Virus record (IMG/VR): IMGVR_UViG_3300032896_000432
Coordinates: 1-35,638 of that record
Reading direction: 5' to 3' (one strand)
Length of the DNA: 35,638 bases
From: a virus
This document shows positions 1-7,502 of the stretch, piece by piece. The position numbers were made by a program, and so were the translations under genes. The notes under the pieces are model-generated. The model ran no database searches and was not told the DNA's origin. It saw only the letters and a program-made list of their open reading frames with translations. Within the stretch, counting starts at the first letter, position 1; the number at the start of each line of letters is the position of its first letter.

Positions 1-519
1 GCCGCGGCGATGCTCGACAACCTCACCCCACAGCCGTACCGACCCATAGGCGACCGCCAGGGCCGAGGTCGACATCAGGCGCGCCTCGTCGCTCGCCCGA
101 TCGCGATCGGCGAACGCAAACACGCCATAACCGCGTTGCGGATCGCCGGTCATCAGGCCATCGGAGGGCCACAGATCACCCTGGAACGGGCTGAACAGAT
201 GCGTCCCGCGCACCAGCCAGAGCCGCCAGCCGGTTAGTTCGCCGAGGGTCAGGCAGGGGTCTTTGCCGGCTCCACGGGCGGCGAAGGCGTTGCCGGCGGC
301 GGTGATCGCGGCAGGATCGAAGGTGCCGTCGGCGCGCGGGAGGGTGACACCGGCTCGCGCAAGGGTATGACGATGTGCCGGCGAACGGGGACACCAATCT
401 CCATCAGGCTCACCTTCCGGGCTGCGATCGGCGACATAGAAGCGGATCATTGCGCAGAAGCGCGCGTCGAGGCAGGCCTCGCCCAACCCGGCTTCCGGAC
501 AACGCGCCGCAGCTTGCAT
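1..519 (-). CDS. Hypothetical phage-associated protein, 3' end cut by window edge
   Basis: The reading frame is open from an ATG at 519 to the left edge, so about 173 residues of a longer protein are present. A strong ribosome site (GAGGTGA, 6 nt upstream) and a 4-nt gap after the stop of the holin-like gene support this start. Near the visible end is the segment YGSVRLWGEVVEH, matching the V-x-LWG-x-V-x-EH pattern I recall from small uncharacterised phage and bacterial proteins; before it lies LFSPFQGDLWP. No catalytic motif, signal peptide or membrane segment was seen. It follows the lysis-type genes as the last visible member of the leftward operon. Function unknown. Other frames here give only arginine/proline-rich shadow peptides. 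Confidence 0.6.
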   Translation of the reverse strand, partial: MQAAARCPEAGLGEACLDARFCAMIRFYVADRSPEGEPDGDWCPRSPAHRHTLARAGVTLPRADGTFDPAAITAAGNAFAARGAGKDPCLTLGELTGWRLWLVRGTHLFSPFQGDLWPSDGLMTGDPQRGYGVFAFADRDRASDEARLMSTSALAVAYGSVRLWGEVVEHRRG

Positions 520-523
520 GCGG

Positions 524-724
524 TCACCTCGGTAACGGCCGGCCTGCGGTCATGTTCTCCGGCAGCAGCATCGCGGCCAGACCGGCAACCGCCACCAGCG
601 CCTGGATCGTGGCCTGCAACACGCCATCATTGACGTGAAGGCCGGCGGCGGCCAGCAATGCGCCGGCACCGGCATAGCTCGACGGCTCTTTCAGGCGAGC
701 CAGCACAAATGCAAGAATATTCAT
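524..724 (-). CDS. Small membrane protein, probable holin
   Basis: This 66-residue protein begins MNILAFVLARLKEPSSYAG and has two hydrophobic stretches. The first is around residues 17-30, rich in Gly/Ala. The second is around residues 40-56, ending before LLPENM. Small size, two potential membrane helices and a place at the end of the phage late operon are typical of holins, which permeabilise the inner membrane to time lysis. I recall similar small proteins starting with an ARLKEPSS/T segment in alphaproteobacterial prophages. The ATG at 724 has a GAGG ribosome site about 5 nt upstream, directly after an 18-bp tandem repeat. The holin role is inference from size, topology and position. Confidence 0.6.
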   Translation of the reverse strand: MNILAFVLARLKEPSSYAGAGALLAAAGLHVNDGVLQATIQALVAVAGLAAMLLPENMTAGRPLPR

Positions 725-736
725 GGCAACCTCTCT

Positions 737-772
737 TGGCAGTCGAAAAGATTGTGGCAGTCAAAAAGATTG
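737..772. repeat. Two adjacent 18-bp tandem repeats
   Basis: Two 18-bp units (737-754 and 755-772, tggcagtcgaaaagattg and tggcagtcaaaaagattg) differ at one base. They sit in the 116-bp gap between the 69-aa gene and the holin-like gene, just upstream of the holin ribosome site on the minus strand. A shorter 12-bp repeat (gccgaccccgca at 790-801 and 807-818) lies next to them. They may be a binding site or slippage product; the sequence does not decide. Confidence 0.7.
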
Positions 773-840
773 CACCGACCCACACCGCCGCCGACCCCGC
801 ATCGTTGCCGACCCCGCACCGCCGCCGGCCGGGCGGCGCT

Positions 841-1050
841 TCAGCGGCTGGCGACGACGATGCGCAGTCCGTCGGGGCCGAAATTGAACTCCTGGCTGGT
901 GCCGTTCGACTGGCGCAGCTGGCACAACCCGGTTTCGACACTGGCCGACAGGATCAGCCCGGGCACATCGGCCAGCGTGTCGCGGCGCACGATCTTGTAG
1001 CGGCACCGCTCGCTTTCGGGATCGACATTGGTCAGTTTGCGCGGCAGCAT
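841..1050 (-). CDS. Hypothetical 69-aa phage protein
   Basis: A 69-residue soluble-looking protein starts MLPRKLTNVDPESERCRYK and ends FNFGPDGLRIVVASR. The start at 1050 is chosen because GAGGAG lies 7 nt upstream; a longer frame upstream has no such site. No signal peptide, membrane helix or known motif is visible. It lies between the membrane coiled-coil gene and the holin-like gene in the putative lysis cassette. I cannot assign a function. Confidence 0.6.
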   Translation of the reverse strand: MLPRKLTNVDPESERCRYKIVRRDTLADVPGLILSASVETGLCQLRQSNGTSQEFNFGPDGLRIVVASR

Positions 1051-1096
1051 GGCATGCTCCTCGATGGGCGAGGCGGTTTGCCGGTGGGCGACACCC

Positions 1097-1414
1097 CTAT
1101 TTGCGGTCCTGCTTTTGCACGATCTGGGTTCGCAGATTGCCGATCGCATCGATGATCCGCCCCAGAGCGGTCCGCATTTCCTCGTGAAAGTCGCGCTCGT
1201 CGAGGCGGCGCTGCTCGACTGCGCGTTCGAGTTCCTGGATGCGCAATTCATGCGCGGCGAGCTCGACGCCGAAATTGACACGCAACTGCTCGATGTCGCT
1301 GCGCAGGCTGATATAGCTCGTCACCGCACCGCCGCCGATCGTCACCAGCAGCACCGCCGCCTGCAGGATGTGTCCGAAATTGATCTCCGGCGAAAAACGC
1401 GGCCTTGGCATCAT
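1097..1414 (-). CDS. Membrane-anchored coiled-coil protein, candidate spanin-type lysis protein
   Basis: The 105-residue product begins MMPRPRFSPEINFGHILQAA. It has one hydrophobic segment at about residues 13-34, followed by a charged, heptad-like helical region rich in Glu, Arg and Leu to the C-terminus. The ATG at 1414 overlaps the upstream stop by 4 nt (ATGA), which supports the start; the next ATG at 1411 is equally possible. A membrane anchor plus coiled coil next to a lipoprotein-like gene and a holin-like gene resembles an inner-membrane spanin, though the order relative to the lipoprotein is the reverse of the lambda Rz/Rz1 arrangement. It could instead be an uncharacterised small membrane protein of another kind. 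Confidence 0.6.
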   Translation of the reverse strand: MMPRPRFSPEINFGHILQAAVLLVTIGGGAVTSYISLRSDIEQLRVNFGVELAAHELRIQELERAVEQRRLDERDFHEEMRTALGRIIDAIGNLRTQIVQKQDRK

Positions 1415-1806
1415 GGTACAAAGGCTGCCGCCGGGGTCGCTTTCAGCAGCTCGGCCAGCACTCCGGCCCAGACCGGCTGACACGCCGCATCCTGCAAGGC
1501 GATCCGCACCGCGCGTTTTTCTTCGATTGCAGTCAAGAGGCCGGCCGAATTTCCGGCCGCCGCAATCGCCTGTCCGGTCTTGGCCAGGACCGGCCAGCAG
1601 GCCGCACCGGCACTGTCGCCGACCGCCGTCGCGACGGTGGTTGCGCTCTGCGCGTCATCGGCGGTGAATTGTCCGATCTGGGCGCAGCCGCCGAGCCACG
1701 ATGCCAGCGTCACCGCCAGCAGCAGCGCGCCGAGCGTGGCCGCCATATCACCGAGCGCCACCGCGCGATCGTCGATCAGATTCCATAGCTTCGACATCGG
1801 TTTCAT
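1411..1806 (-). CDS. Lipoprotein-like phage protein, putative lysis cassette
   Basis: The 131-residue protein starts MKPMSKLWNLIDDRAVALGD, then has a hydrophobic stretch ending in WLGGC (Cys41), which resembles a lipobox. The rest is Ala/Thr-rich and helical. The ATG at 1806 overlaps the tail-hub stop in an ATGA; an alternative ATG at 1797 has a better-spaced GGAG. If translation began at Met21 the segment up to Cys41 would look like a compact lipoprotein signal, but no ribosome site supports that. Its place beside a membrane coiled-coil protein suggests an outer-membrane lysis partner. That role is inference. Confidence 0.55.
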   Translation of the reverse strand: MKPMSKLWNLIDDRAVALGDMAATLGALLLAVTLASWLGGCAQIGQFTADDAQSATTVATAVGDSAGAACWPVLAKTGQAIAAAGNSAGLLTAIEEKRAVRIALQDAACQPVWAGVLAELLKATPAAAFVP

Positions 1807-4478
1807 GCTCCTGTAGTGCCAATAAACGTCCATGCCAGATTGGCGAGAGTGGGGTCCGGCGACGCCGGTGCCGTCAGCGTCAATACGTCTCCGGCATCGA
1901 ATGTCGTCGCCGCCGGCATTGTGAACGTCGCGGTGGTCGCGGCGGCGGCGAACACCATGCTGCCGACATCGGCACCGTTCTTCTGCACCGCGAACACGGC
2001 CGTCGCGGTGGCCGCAACGCCGGCCGTTCCCTGGCTGCCGGCCAACCCGGCCGGGAAGGTCACGGCGGTGGCGAAGACATAGCGCTGCAGCACCAGGTTG
2101 GCGCTCGGCTGGCCATTGACAAAAGTGCCGGTGACGACATTGGTCGTCGCCTGTCCGGCGCCGGTGATCGCATAGCTGTAGGCTGGTACCGATGCCAGAT
2201 CCTGAATTCCGCCACCGACGATGTTCAGCGAGACGAATTTCAAATAGATCGTCTGGCCGATCAGATTGGCTGGATAAGGGAAATGCCCGATTGCGCCATT
2301 GAGCAGGGCAAACTGGCTGCCCGACGCATGGTCGACGATTGCCGTGCCATAGGCACCGCGATAGAGCGTGGTCAGATCGTATTGCGATGTCCCGGTCAGC
2401 GTTGCGGTCTGGTAGGCGAGCAGCTCGCCGCCGAGATAGCTCAGCGTCGCCAGATTCTGCGCATCGGTCGGCGAGACCGAAATCAGCGAACCGCGGCTCT
2501 CGGTCAGATCGACCGCCAAAGTATCGACCGTATCCGGCGAGGAATTCGGCGGCAGATCCGCCGTCGAGACGCCCTGCGTCGCCGGCGCGTCGACCGTCCC
2601 GGCGAGCGCATAAGAGCTGCCGTCGCTCGAGATCCAGACCTGCGCCGAACCCCAGTTCGGGCCGCCCGACAAGCCGATCCAGATTTCGAGATCGCCCGAC
2701 AGGAGTCCGGCGGGCGGTTCGAAAATCAGCGGTGGGTTGATGCTGCCAGGTGCCGCATTGTAGTTCGGCACATAACCGGCGCTGGCCCCTTTGGGATAGA
2801 GCACGGCGGTGGAGTAGCCGCCGAAGTAATCCTCGGCGGTGATTGCCAGAGTGCCCTCGTCATCCTCTTCGACCGCAGTGACACGGACCGTCAGCGCGGT
2901 GGCGCCGAGCCGCGCATCGGTGATCTGGACCAGGTCCATCGGCTCGAGCAGGCAGTATTTCCAGCCGAGCTGAAACGTGTAGGTATTGCGGAAATAGAGG
3001 CTGCGCTGCAGCAGCAGTTGCGCCGCGATCGGTCCGGCATAGGTTGCATCGACGATCGCATTGGCCTTGAGCGAGGTGTTGCGACGCACGCCGTAAAGGT
3101 CGATCGAGGCCTGGTCGAAGGCTTCGACGATCGTGGTGTTGTAGCTGTTGGCGCGGTCGAGGCATTCCACCTCGATCATGTTGTCGGCATCGGCCGGCGT
3201 CGAGCGGACGATATGCACCGGATCGTCGGTAAAGCCGCCGGTGATCGGCCCGGCTCCCTGGCGCAGTGCCGGGCCGCCGGGATTGACCCCGAGATTGGTG
3301 CCGACGCTCGATTCCTGGATGACGAAATCATCCTCGCCGAAACTGTAGAGCACGGTCGTATTCGGCGTGTAGGTGTAGGGGGCGCTGGTCGTGCCGATGA
3401 TGATTTCCGAGGTGCCGCTGGCGCTGCCGCCGATCGTGGTGCCGCCCTGCAGCTGGACGATGACGAGGGCACTGACCGAGCAGGATGCGTAGATGCCGTA
3501 GCTGCTTAGCGCCGCAGTGCCGGCTACCTGCTGGGCGAGCCCGGCGGCAGTGCTGGTATAGGAGGTCTGGTCGGCGGTACTGGCGATGTAGCTGACGGTG
3601 ATTGGCGAGCCGCTGAGCGCCGGGTTGGTGAAGGTCAGGCTCAATACGTCGTCGGCGACGATCGTCCCGGAGATGGTGACGATCGTATAGGTGGCACTGA
3701 GCGGCTGGTCGCCATAGGGCAAGATCTTCAGCAGTGCACCGGACCAGACGATCGCGCTGTTGGTGATCTTGGTGATGTCGCCGAGCGACTGCTGCGCCTC
3801 TTGCTGGGTGTTGAGCAGCGGCGACAGAAACAGGCCGGCGGCGGCGCAATATTGCGAATAGCTGGCGAGGCTGTCGAGATTGACTGCGGGAAAGCCGGCG
3901 CCGTAGCGCGGATTGGTCAGGAAATCGGTGATGATCGCCGCCGGGTTCGCGTCGTATCCATTGATCCCGCTCGCCGCTTCAAGGCCGATGACCTCGAACG
4001 AGAAATTGGGCAGGGACGCGGTGCTGCCAAGCTGGTAGTTGTCGAGCGTGACATTGGCGGTGCCGGAATAATTGAGCACTGTGTCCGGATGGTTTGTCAC
4101 CCAGTAAGGGTCGGCCGGCTGGCCGTCGGCGCCGAGATTGATCGTGGACAATCCGGGCAATGTGCTGAGCGCTGCGGTGTTCTTGTTCCACCATACCGTG
4201 TTGATGCCGCTGATCGGCCCCTGGCAAACGCCAAGAATGACCGAGGCACTGTAATTGTATTGCCCGCTGCCGGTCTTGCCGCCGCCACCGCCCTTGCCCT
4301 TGAGCCCCGAGCTCGCCGGCGTTGCGGTGAAGTCGTCATACTGGATCAGATTGGGCGCGACCCGTGTCGTCCCGTAGACGAGCGGAATGACGCCGCCCTT
4401 TTGCGAAGTCTGGAATTGCAGCGAGCCGATCGCCGTCTTCTGCTTGGCGTTCGATCCGCCATGGAGAATCCCGGTCAT
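1803..4478 (-). CDS. Phage tail hub/tip protein (GTA gp15-like, Phage-tail_3 type)
   Basis: This 891-residue protein would form the distal tail hub that carries receptor-binding parts and opens on infection. The N-terminus has the phage hub signature IPLVYGTTRVAPN (about residues 31-43), then a Gly/Lys-rich stretch and YNYSASVILGVCQGPISGI, common in these proteins. The central part carries the repeated beta-rich segments of the family. The last ~110 residues (LVLQRYVFATAV...GDVLTLTAPASPDP) resemble a C-terminal beta module I recall from many phage fibre proteins. The start at 4478 has AGGA 7 nt upstream. It follows NlpC/P60 and DUF2163 genes, the same order as in the Rhodobacter gene transfer agent. 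A long open frame on the opposite strand is a shadow. Confidence 0.88.
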   Translation of the reverse strand: MTGILHGGSNAKQKTAIGSLQFQTSQKGGVIPLVYGTTRVAPNLIQYDDFTATPASSGLKGKGGGGGKTGSGQYNYSASVILGVCQGPISGINTVWWNKNTAALSTLPGLSTINLGADGQPADPYWVTNHPDTVLNYSGTANVTLDNYQLGSTASLPNFSFEVIGLEAASGINGYDANPAAIITDFLTNPRYGAGFPAVNLDSLASYSQYCAAAGLFLSPLLNTQQEAQQSLGDITKITNSAIVWSGALLKILPYGDQPLSATYTIVTISGTIVADDVLSLTFTNPALSGSPITVSYIASTADQTSYTSTAAGLAQQVAGTAALSSYGIYASCSVSALVIVQLQGGTTIGGSASGTSEIIIGTTSAPYTYTPNTTVLYSFGEDDFVIQESSVGTNLGVNPGGPALRQGAGPITGGFTDDPVHIVRSTPADADNMIEVECLDRANSYNTTIVEAFDQASIDLYGVRRNTSLKANAIVDATYAGPIAAQLLLQRSLYFRNTYTFQLGWKYCLLEPMDLVQITDARLGATALTVRVTAVEEDDEGTLAITAEDYFGGYSTAVLYPKGASAGYVPNYNAAPGSINPPLIFEPPAGLLSGDLEIWIGLSGGPNWGSAQVWISSDGSSYALAGTVDAPATQGVSTADLPPNSSPDTVDTLAVDLTESRGSLISVSPTDAQNLATLSYLGGELLAYQTATLTGTSQYDLTTLYRGAYGTAIVDHASGSQFALLNGAIGHFPYPANLIGQTIYLKFVSLNIVGGGIQDLASVPAYSYAITGAGQATTNVVTGTFVNGQPSANLVLQRYVFATAVTFPAGLAGSQGTAGVAATATAVFAVQKNGADVGSMVFAAAATTATFTMPAATTFDAGDVLTLTAPASPDPTLANLAWTFIGTTGA

Positions 4479-4506
4479 TCAGAGTCCTGCAATGAAAAGT
4501 CGGAGG

Positions 4507-4938
4507 TCAGCGGTCGGTGAAAGGGCAGAAAAATCGCGCATCGCGCCCGGCGAGCGGGCCCTGTCCGGCATCGGCATGGACGACGCCGGCATTGTGCCAG
4601 GCATGGATCAGCCGCGGCCAGGCAATGACGATCGCGCCATGGGCAAAGCAGCGGCCAAAGCGGAACAGCACCGCATCGCCCGGCATTGGCGGCCCGTCGA
4701 TCTCGCGCGCATGGCGCCGCAACCCCTCGAGATAGCGTTCGACCCCGCGGTGCAGATGCCAATCCGGCGGGTAGAACGGCACGTCCACATGCGAAATGAC
4801 GCCTGCCGCCTCATAGATTTCGGCCAGCAGCATCAGGCAGTCGACACCGCCGCCCTTGACCCGCGCCATGTGGTGATACGGCGTGCGCAGCCAGCTCGCC
4901 GCCTCGGCAACCACCGCGGCGCGGCGCGGATCGCTCAA
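4507..4938 (-). CDS. NlpC/P60-type phage tail peptidase (GTA gp14-like)
   Basis: A 143-residue cell-wall peptidase of the NlpC/P60 fold. The catalytic Cys is in GGGVDCLMLL (Cys34), the His in CFAHGAIVI (His100), and a third polar residue may be His112 in LIHAW. The N-terminal WLRTPYHH segment fits the family, whose phage members sit at the tail tip and cut peptidoglycan during DNA entry. The length matches GTA gp14-like proteins. The ATG at 4938 overlaps the DUF2163 stop by 4 nt (ATGA), so the two are translationally coupled, and the tail hub follows after 28 nt. Confidence 0.9.
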   Translation of the reverse strand: MSDPRRAAVVAEAASWLRTPYHHMARVKGGGVDCLMLLAEIYEAAGVISHVDVPFYPPDWHLHRGVERYLEGLRRHAREIDGPPMPGDAVLFRFGRCFAHGAIVIAWPRLIHAWHNAGVVHADAGQGPLAGRDARFFCPFTDR

Positions 4939-5789
4939 ACCGCCGACTCCGGGGTCGGCACGTAGGGAACCCCGCCGAAATGGTTCGGATTGTTAAAGAC
5001 GTTGGTGCAGGTGGCGAGCGAGCGGTCGCAGCCCGGCAACAGCTGGAACTGATCGCCCGTCGCCGGCGGCGACAAAAACGCGAGCTTGACGCTCACTGCG
5101 CCATTGCTCATTTGCGTGATCGTCCGGCTGTCGCCGGCGTTGGCCCCGCTCAGGCCGATGATGGTGCCCTGAACATAGAGCCCGGCCGGGGTCGGGTTGA
5201 CCGTGCTGAGGATCTGCGTCTCGCTCGAACCTGCGAGGCAGGCAAAGCTCGCCTGCAGGCTGGCACGGTCGAATTGGCACATCGCGTCACCAAACACGTG
5301 GTTGCACGATGGCTGCCACAGCCGCCGCGGCATCTGGATGTTCAACAGTTCGAGATGCGAGCGGCACTTCATGTCGATCGCGGTGCGGCTGCAATCGAGA
5401 TCGGAAATACGGCCGGCGAACAGGACCACCGTGCCGGGGCTGGTGTTGGAATAGACCGGCATAAAGGCGCGCTCGAGCTGCAATAGCGCGCCGTCGAGCT
5501 GGCCTTGCCAGGCTGCTTGCAGCCACGGCGTATCGCCGATCAGGTCGGTGGTCTCGGGGTAGACCTTGATATCGAGTTCGTCGACCTCGGTCCCGATCAC
5601 GGTCTTGGTCTTTGAGCGCTCGAATTTGGGGCCGAGGGCGAATGTAAAGCCATTGACGACGATCGCCGTTGGGGTCGCCGCGTAGCGCAGCACCCCGCCA
5701 CCGACCAGCGTAAAGGTGTAGAGATCGGCCATCGCGAACATTTCGGTCGAATTGAGGAGTGCTATCAGCGCCGGCGAGGCGGGTTTCAT
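4935..5789 (-). CDS. DUF2163/phage BR0599 family tail protein (GTA gp13-like)
   Basis: A 284-residue protein of the DUF2163 plus BR0599 type, part of the distal tail/baseplate. The N-terminus MKPASPALIALLNSTEMFAM leads into a beta-rich domain. The C-terminal part has the Cys-rich pattern typical of BR0599 (CNHVFGDAMCQFDRASL, then LPGCDRSLATCTNVF, then NPNHFGGVPYVPTPES). The start at 5789 is 13 nt after the stop of the glycosyltransferase-like gene; the ribosome site is weak. The frame continues upstream of this ATG but those residues do not look like the family. Its neighbours (DUF2460 upstream, NlpC downstream) match GTA-type tail modules except for the inserted glycosyltransferase-like gene. 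Confidence 0.88.
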   Translation of the reverse strand: MKPASPALIALLNSTEMFAMADLYTFTLVGGGVLRYAATPTAIVVNGFTFALGPKFERSKTKTVIGTEVDELDIKVYPETTDLIGDTPWLQAAWQGQLDGALLQLERAFMPVYSNTSPGTVVLFAGRISDLDCSRTAIDMKCRSHLELLNIQMPRRLWQPSCNHVFGDAMCQFDRASLQASFACLAGSSETQILSTVNPTPAGLYVQGTIIGLSGANAGDSRTITQMSNGAVSVKLAFLSPPATGDQFQLLPGCDRSLATCTNVFNNPNHFGGVPYVPTPESAV

Positions 5790-5802
5790 CGTCGATGCCC
5801 GA

Positions 5803-6882
5803 TCATTGGAACCGTGATGACCATTGCGACTGCGCAGCACTCGACCAGGCGCGAAGATCCTCGCTCTGCATTGCCAGACGCCGGTGCAGATTCGTATTCC
5901 AGACCGCGTCGAGCGCGGCCTCGATCGCCTCCACATCGCCCGGCGGAACCTGCGCGTAGCAACCGAGCCACGGGATCGCCGCCGACCCGACCACCGGCAG
6001 GCCCACCGCTGCCGAGTCCGCGGCGACGATGTTGAAGGTCTCGGAAAACGACACCTGCATCGAAATGTCGATAGTCGATGCGAGCTGCATCAGGAATTGC
6101 GGGTGCGGCAGCCAGTCCTGCTCGATCAGCACGTGCCGGCCGCCAGCCGAGCCGGCGAACAAGGCGCGCAGGTTATTCACGACCGGCGCGGCACCACCCT
6201 CGATGCGGCCGGCATTGATGTAGAAACGCAGCTTGCGGCCCTGCGCATTGGCGAAGGCGATTGCGGCGATAGCCTGCAGCAGGTGGTTCTTCAACGGGCG
6301 GATCGCCCCGAAGCAGCCGATATGAACCTCGTCTTTGGCCACCGGCGCATGCGGCACCAACGCCACCCGGCCAGGCAATGGGTAGAAATTCGGCCCATAG
6401 CTGACGAGCGCCTCGGCATCGCCGAAATCGGCGGCCATCACGCGCAGTTGCGCCTGGGCGGCCGCCGAGTTGCACATGATCTCGATACCGCGTTTCAAAT
6501 AGCCGGCGAGCCACCCGGTGGCGATTCCCTCATTGGCCAGGAACGGCGCCTCCGAATGGGTGCGCACGATCCATTGCACCCGCGGGTGGCGCTTCTTCAG
6601 TACGTCGAATTTTTCGGGCACGACCCATAGCGCTTCGATGATCGCGTGCGTGGCGCGATAGGCCGTGACCTCGCGATCGATCGCGTTGTTGTCGACGACC
6701 TCGACGAGTTCGGCAGCGACTCCCAGTCCGGCCAGCATCTCGACGAGAAAGGTGACCGAGTTGTGCAGACCCGAAGACAGGTCGCCGCCCGACTGCTCGC
6801 GCACTCCCCAATAGCCCCGGCGGCGCTTGCAGATGAACAGCACGCGCGAACGGCGCCGCGGCGCCGGCGATCTCAGCGGCAT
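5803..6882 (-). CDS. Phage-encoded GT-B glycosyltransferase-like protein
   Basis: A 359-residue protein with the layout of a GT-B (GT4-like) glycosyltransferase. The N-terminal half has RVLFICKRR (13-21) and VVDNNAIDREV (62-72), then IIEALWVVPEKFDVL and WIVRTHSEAPFLANEG. I recall these blocks from a widespread phage protein family. The C-terminal half has CFGAIRPLKNH (190-200) and SFSETFNIVAADS (278-290) followed by GLPVV. The second acidic position of the usual E-x7-E motif appears to be Asp289, not Glu. It starts in a TGATG overlap with DUF2460 and ends 13 nt before DUF2163, so it is cotranscribed with tail genes. Likely substrate, such as a host glycan or a virion protein, is unknown. Confidence 0.75.
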   Translation of the reverse strand: MPLRSPAPRRRSRVLFICKRRRGYWGVREQSGGDLSSGLHNSVTFLVEMLAGLGVAAELVEVVDNNAIDREVTAYRATHAIIEALWVVPEKFDVLKKRHPRVQWIVRTHSEAPFLANEGIATGWLAGYLKRGIEIMCNSAAAQAQLRVMAADFGDAEALVSYGPNFYPLPGRVALVPHAPVAKDEVHIGCFGAIRPLKNHLLQAIAAIAFANAQGRKLRFYINAGRIEGGAAPVVNNLRALFAGSAGGRHVLIEQDWLPHPQFLMQLASTIDISMQVSFSETFNIVAADSAAVGLPVVGSAAIPWLGCYAQVPPGDVEAIEAALDAVWNTNLHRRLAMQSEDLRAWSSAAQSQWSSRFQ

Positions 6883-7502
6883 CAGGTCCTCACCGAAATG
6901 AAGGTCAGTTTTTTGAGCTGCCAGAGCCGGTCCATGAAGTTTTCGAAATCGTAGCTGTCATCGACAAAGCGGCAGCGGAACCAGTACGAGAAATCGACGT
7001 CGATCACGACGCCGGTTGGCGGCGGAGTGGCAAAGGTCAGCAATCCGGTGTCGGGGTCGACGCTGTAACTGGATGGGTTCTGGACGATCCCGTTCCAATA
7101 GACTGCGTCGACCGCATTGGGCGCTACGATCGGCTCGACAAAGCCGCCATTCGACAACGCCGTGCCAATCGTGCGCTGCAGCTGAAATACCGCGGTGCTC
7201 GAATTGCCGGTGCCGAGGTATTGGCCGGTGATTTGATGGTCGCTCGGGTCCTGGAACAGGAACGTGCCATAGGCACCCTGGCACGACAGGAAGAAGCCGA
7301 GCAGGGTGCGCAACTCGTCAAACCCGGCTGCCGGGTTGTCGCGCAGAAAGGCGAAGACGAGAGCGAACTGCCACAACGGATAGGGGTAATCGAGCGCCCG
7401 CAATTCCCGGCCAGAGACCGCGCGCTGGATGCGGGTCTCGAAAATCGGCGTCTTGGTGACGCTCCAGGCGAGCCCGGGCAGGCTCGGAAAGACCAGTGCC
7501 AT
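6882..7502 (-). CDS. DUF2460 family tail protein (GTA gp12-like)
   Basis: This 206-residue distal tail protein matches the DUF2460 pattern. An N-terminal segment with FETRIQRAVSGRELR and YPLWQFALVFAFLRD is followed by GFFLSCQGAYGTFLFQDP, where such proteins have a conserved F-L-F-x-DP motif. The C-terminus has the family's FRCRFVDDSYDFENF segment. The ATG at 7502 shares one base with the tape-measure stop (TGATG). It is the first of the distal-tail genes after the tape measure, as in GTAs. Confidence 0.9.
   Translation of the reverse strand: MALVFPSLPGLAWSVTKTPIFETRIQRAVSGRELRALDYPYPLWQFALVFAFLRDNPAAGFDELRTLLGFFLSCQGAYGTFLFQDPSDHQITGQYLGTGNSSTAVFQLQRTIGTALSNGGFVEPIVAPNAVDAVYWNGIVQNPSSYSVDPDTGLLTFATPPPTGVVIDVDFSYWFRCRFVDDSYDFENFMDRLWQLKKLTFISVRT

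Noticed and set aside
1701-3509. 602-codon open frame on the plus strand opposite the tail hub
   Set aside because: Arg/Gly/Ala/Asp-rich composition with no domain pattern; it is a shadow of a GC-rich gene whose minus-strand product is clearly a tail hub.
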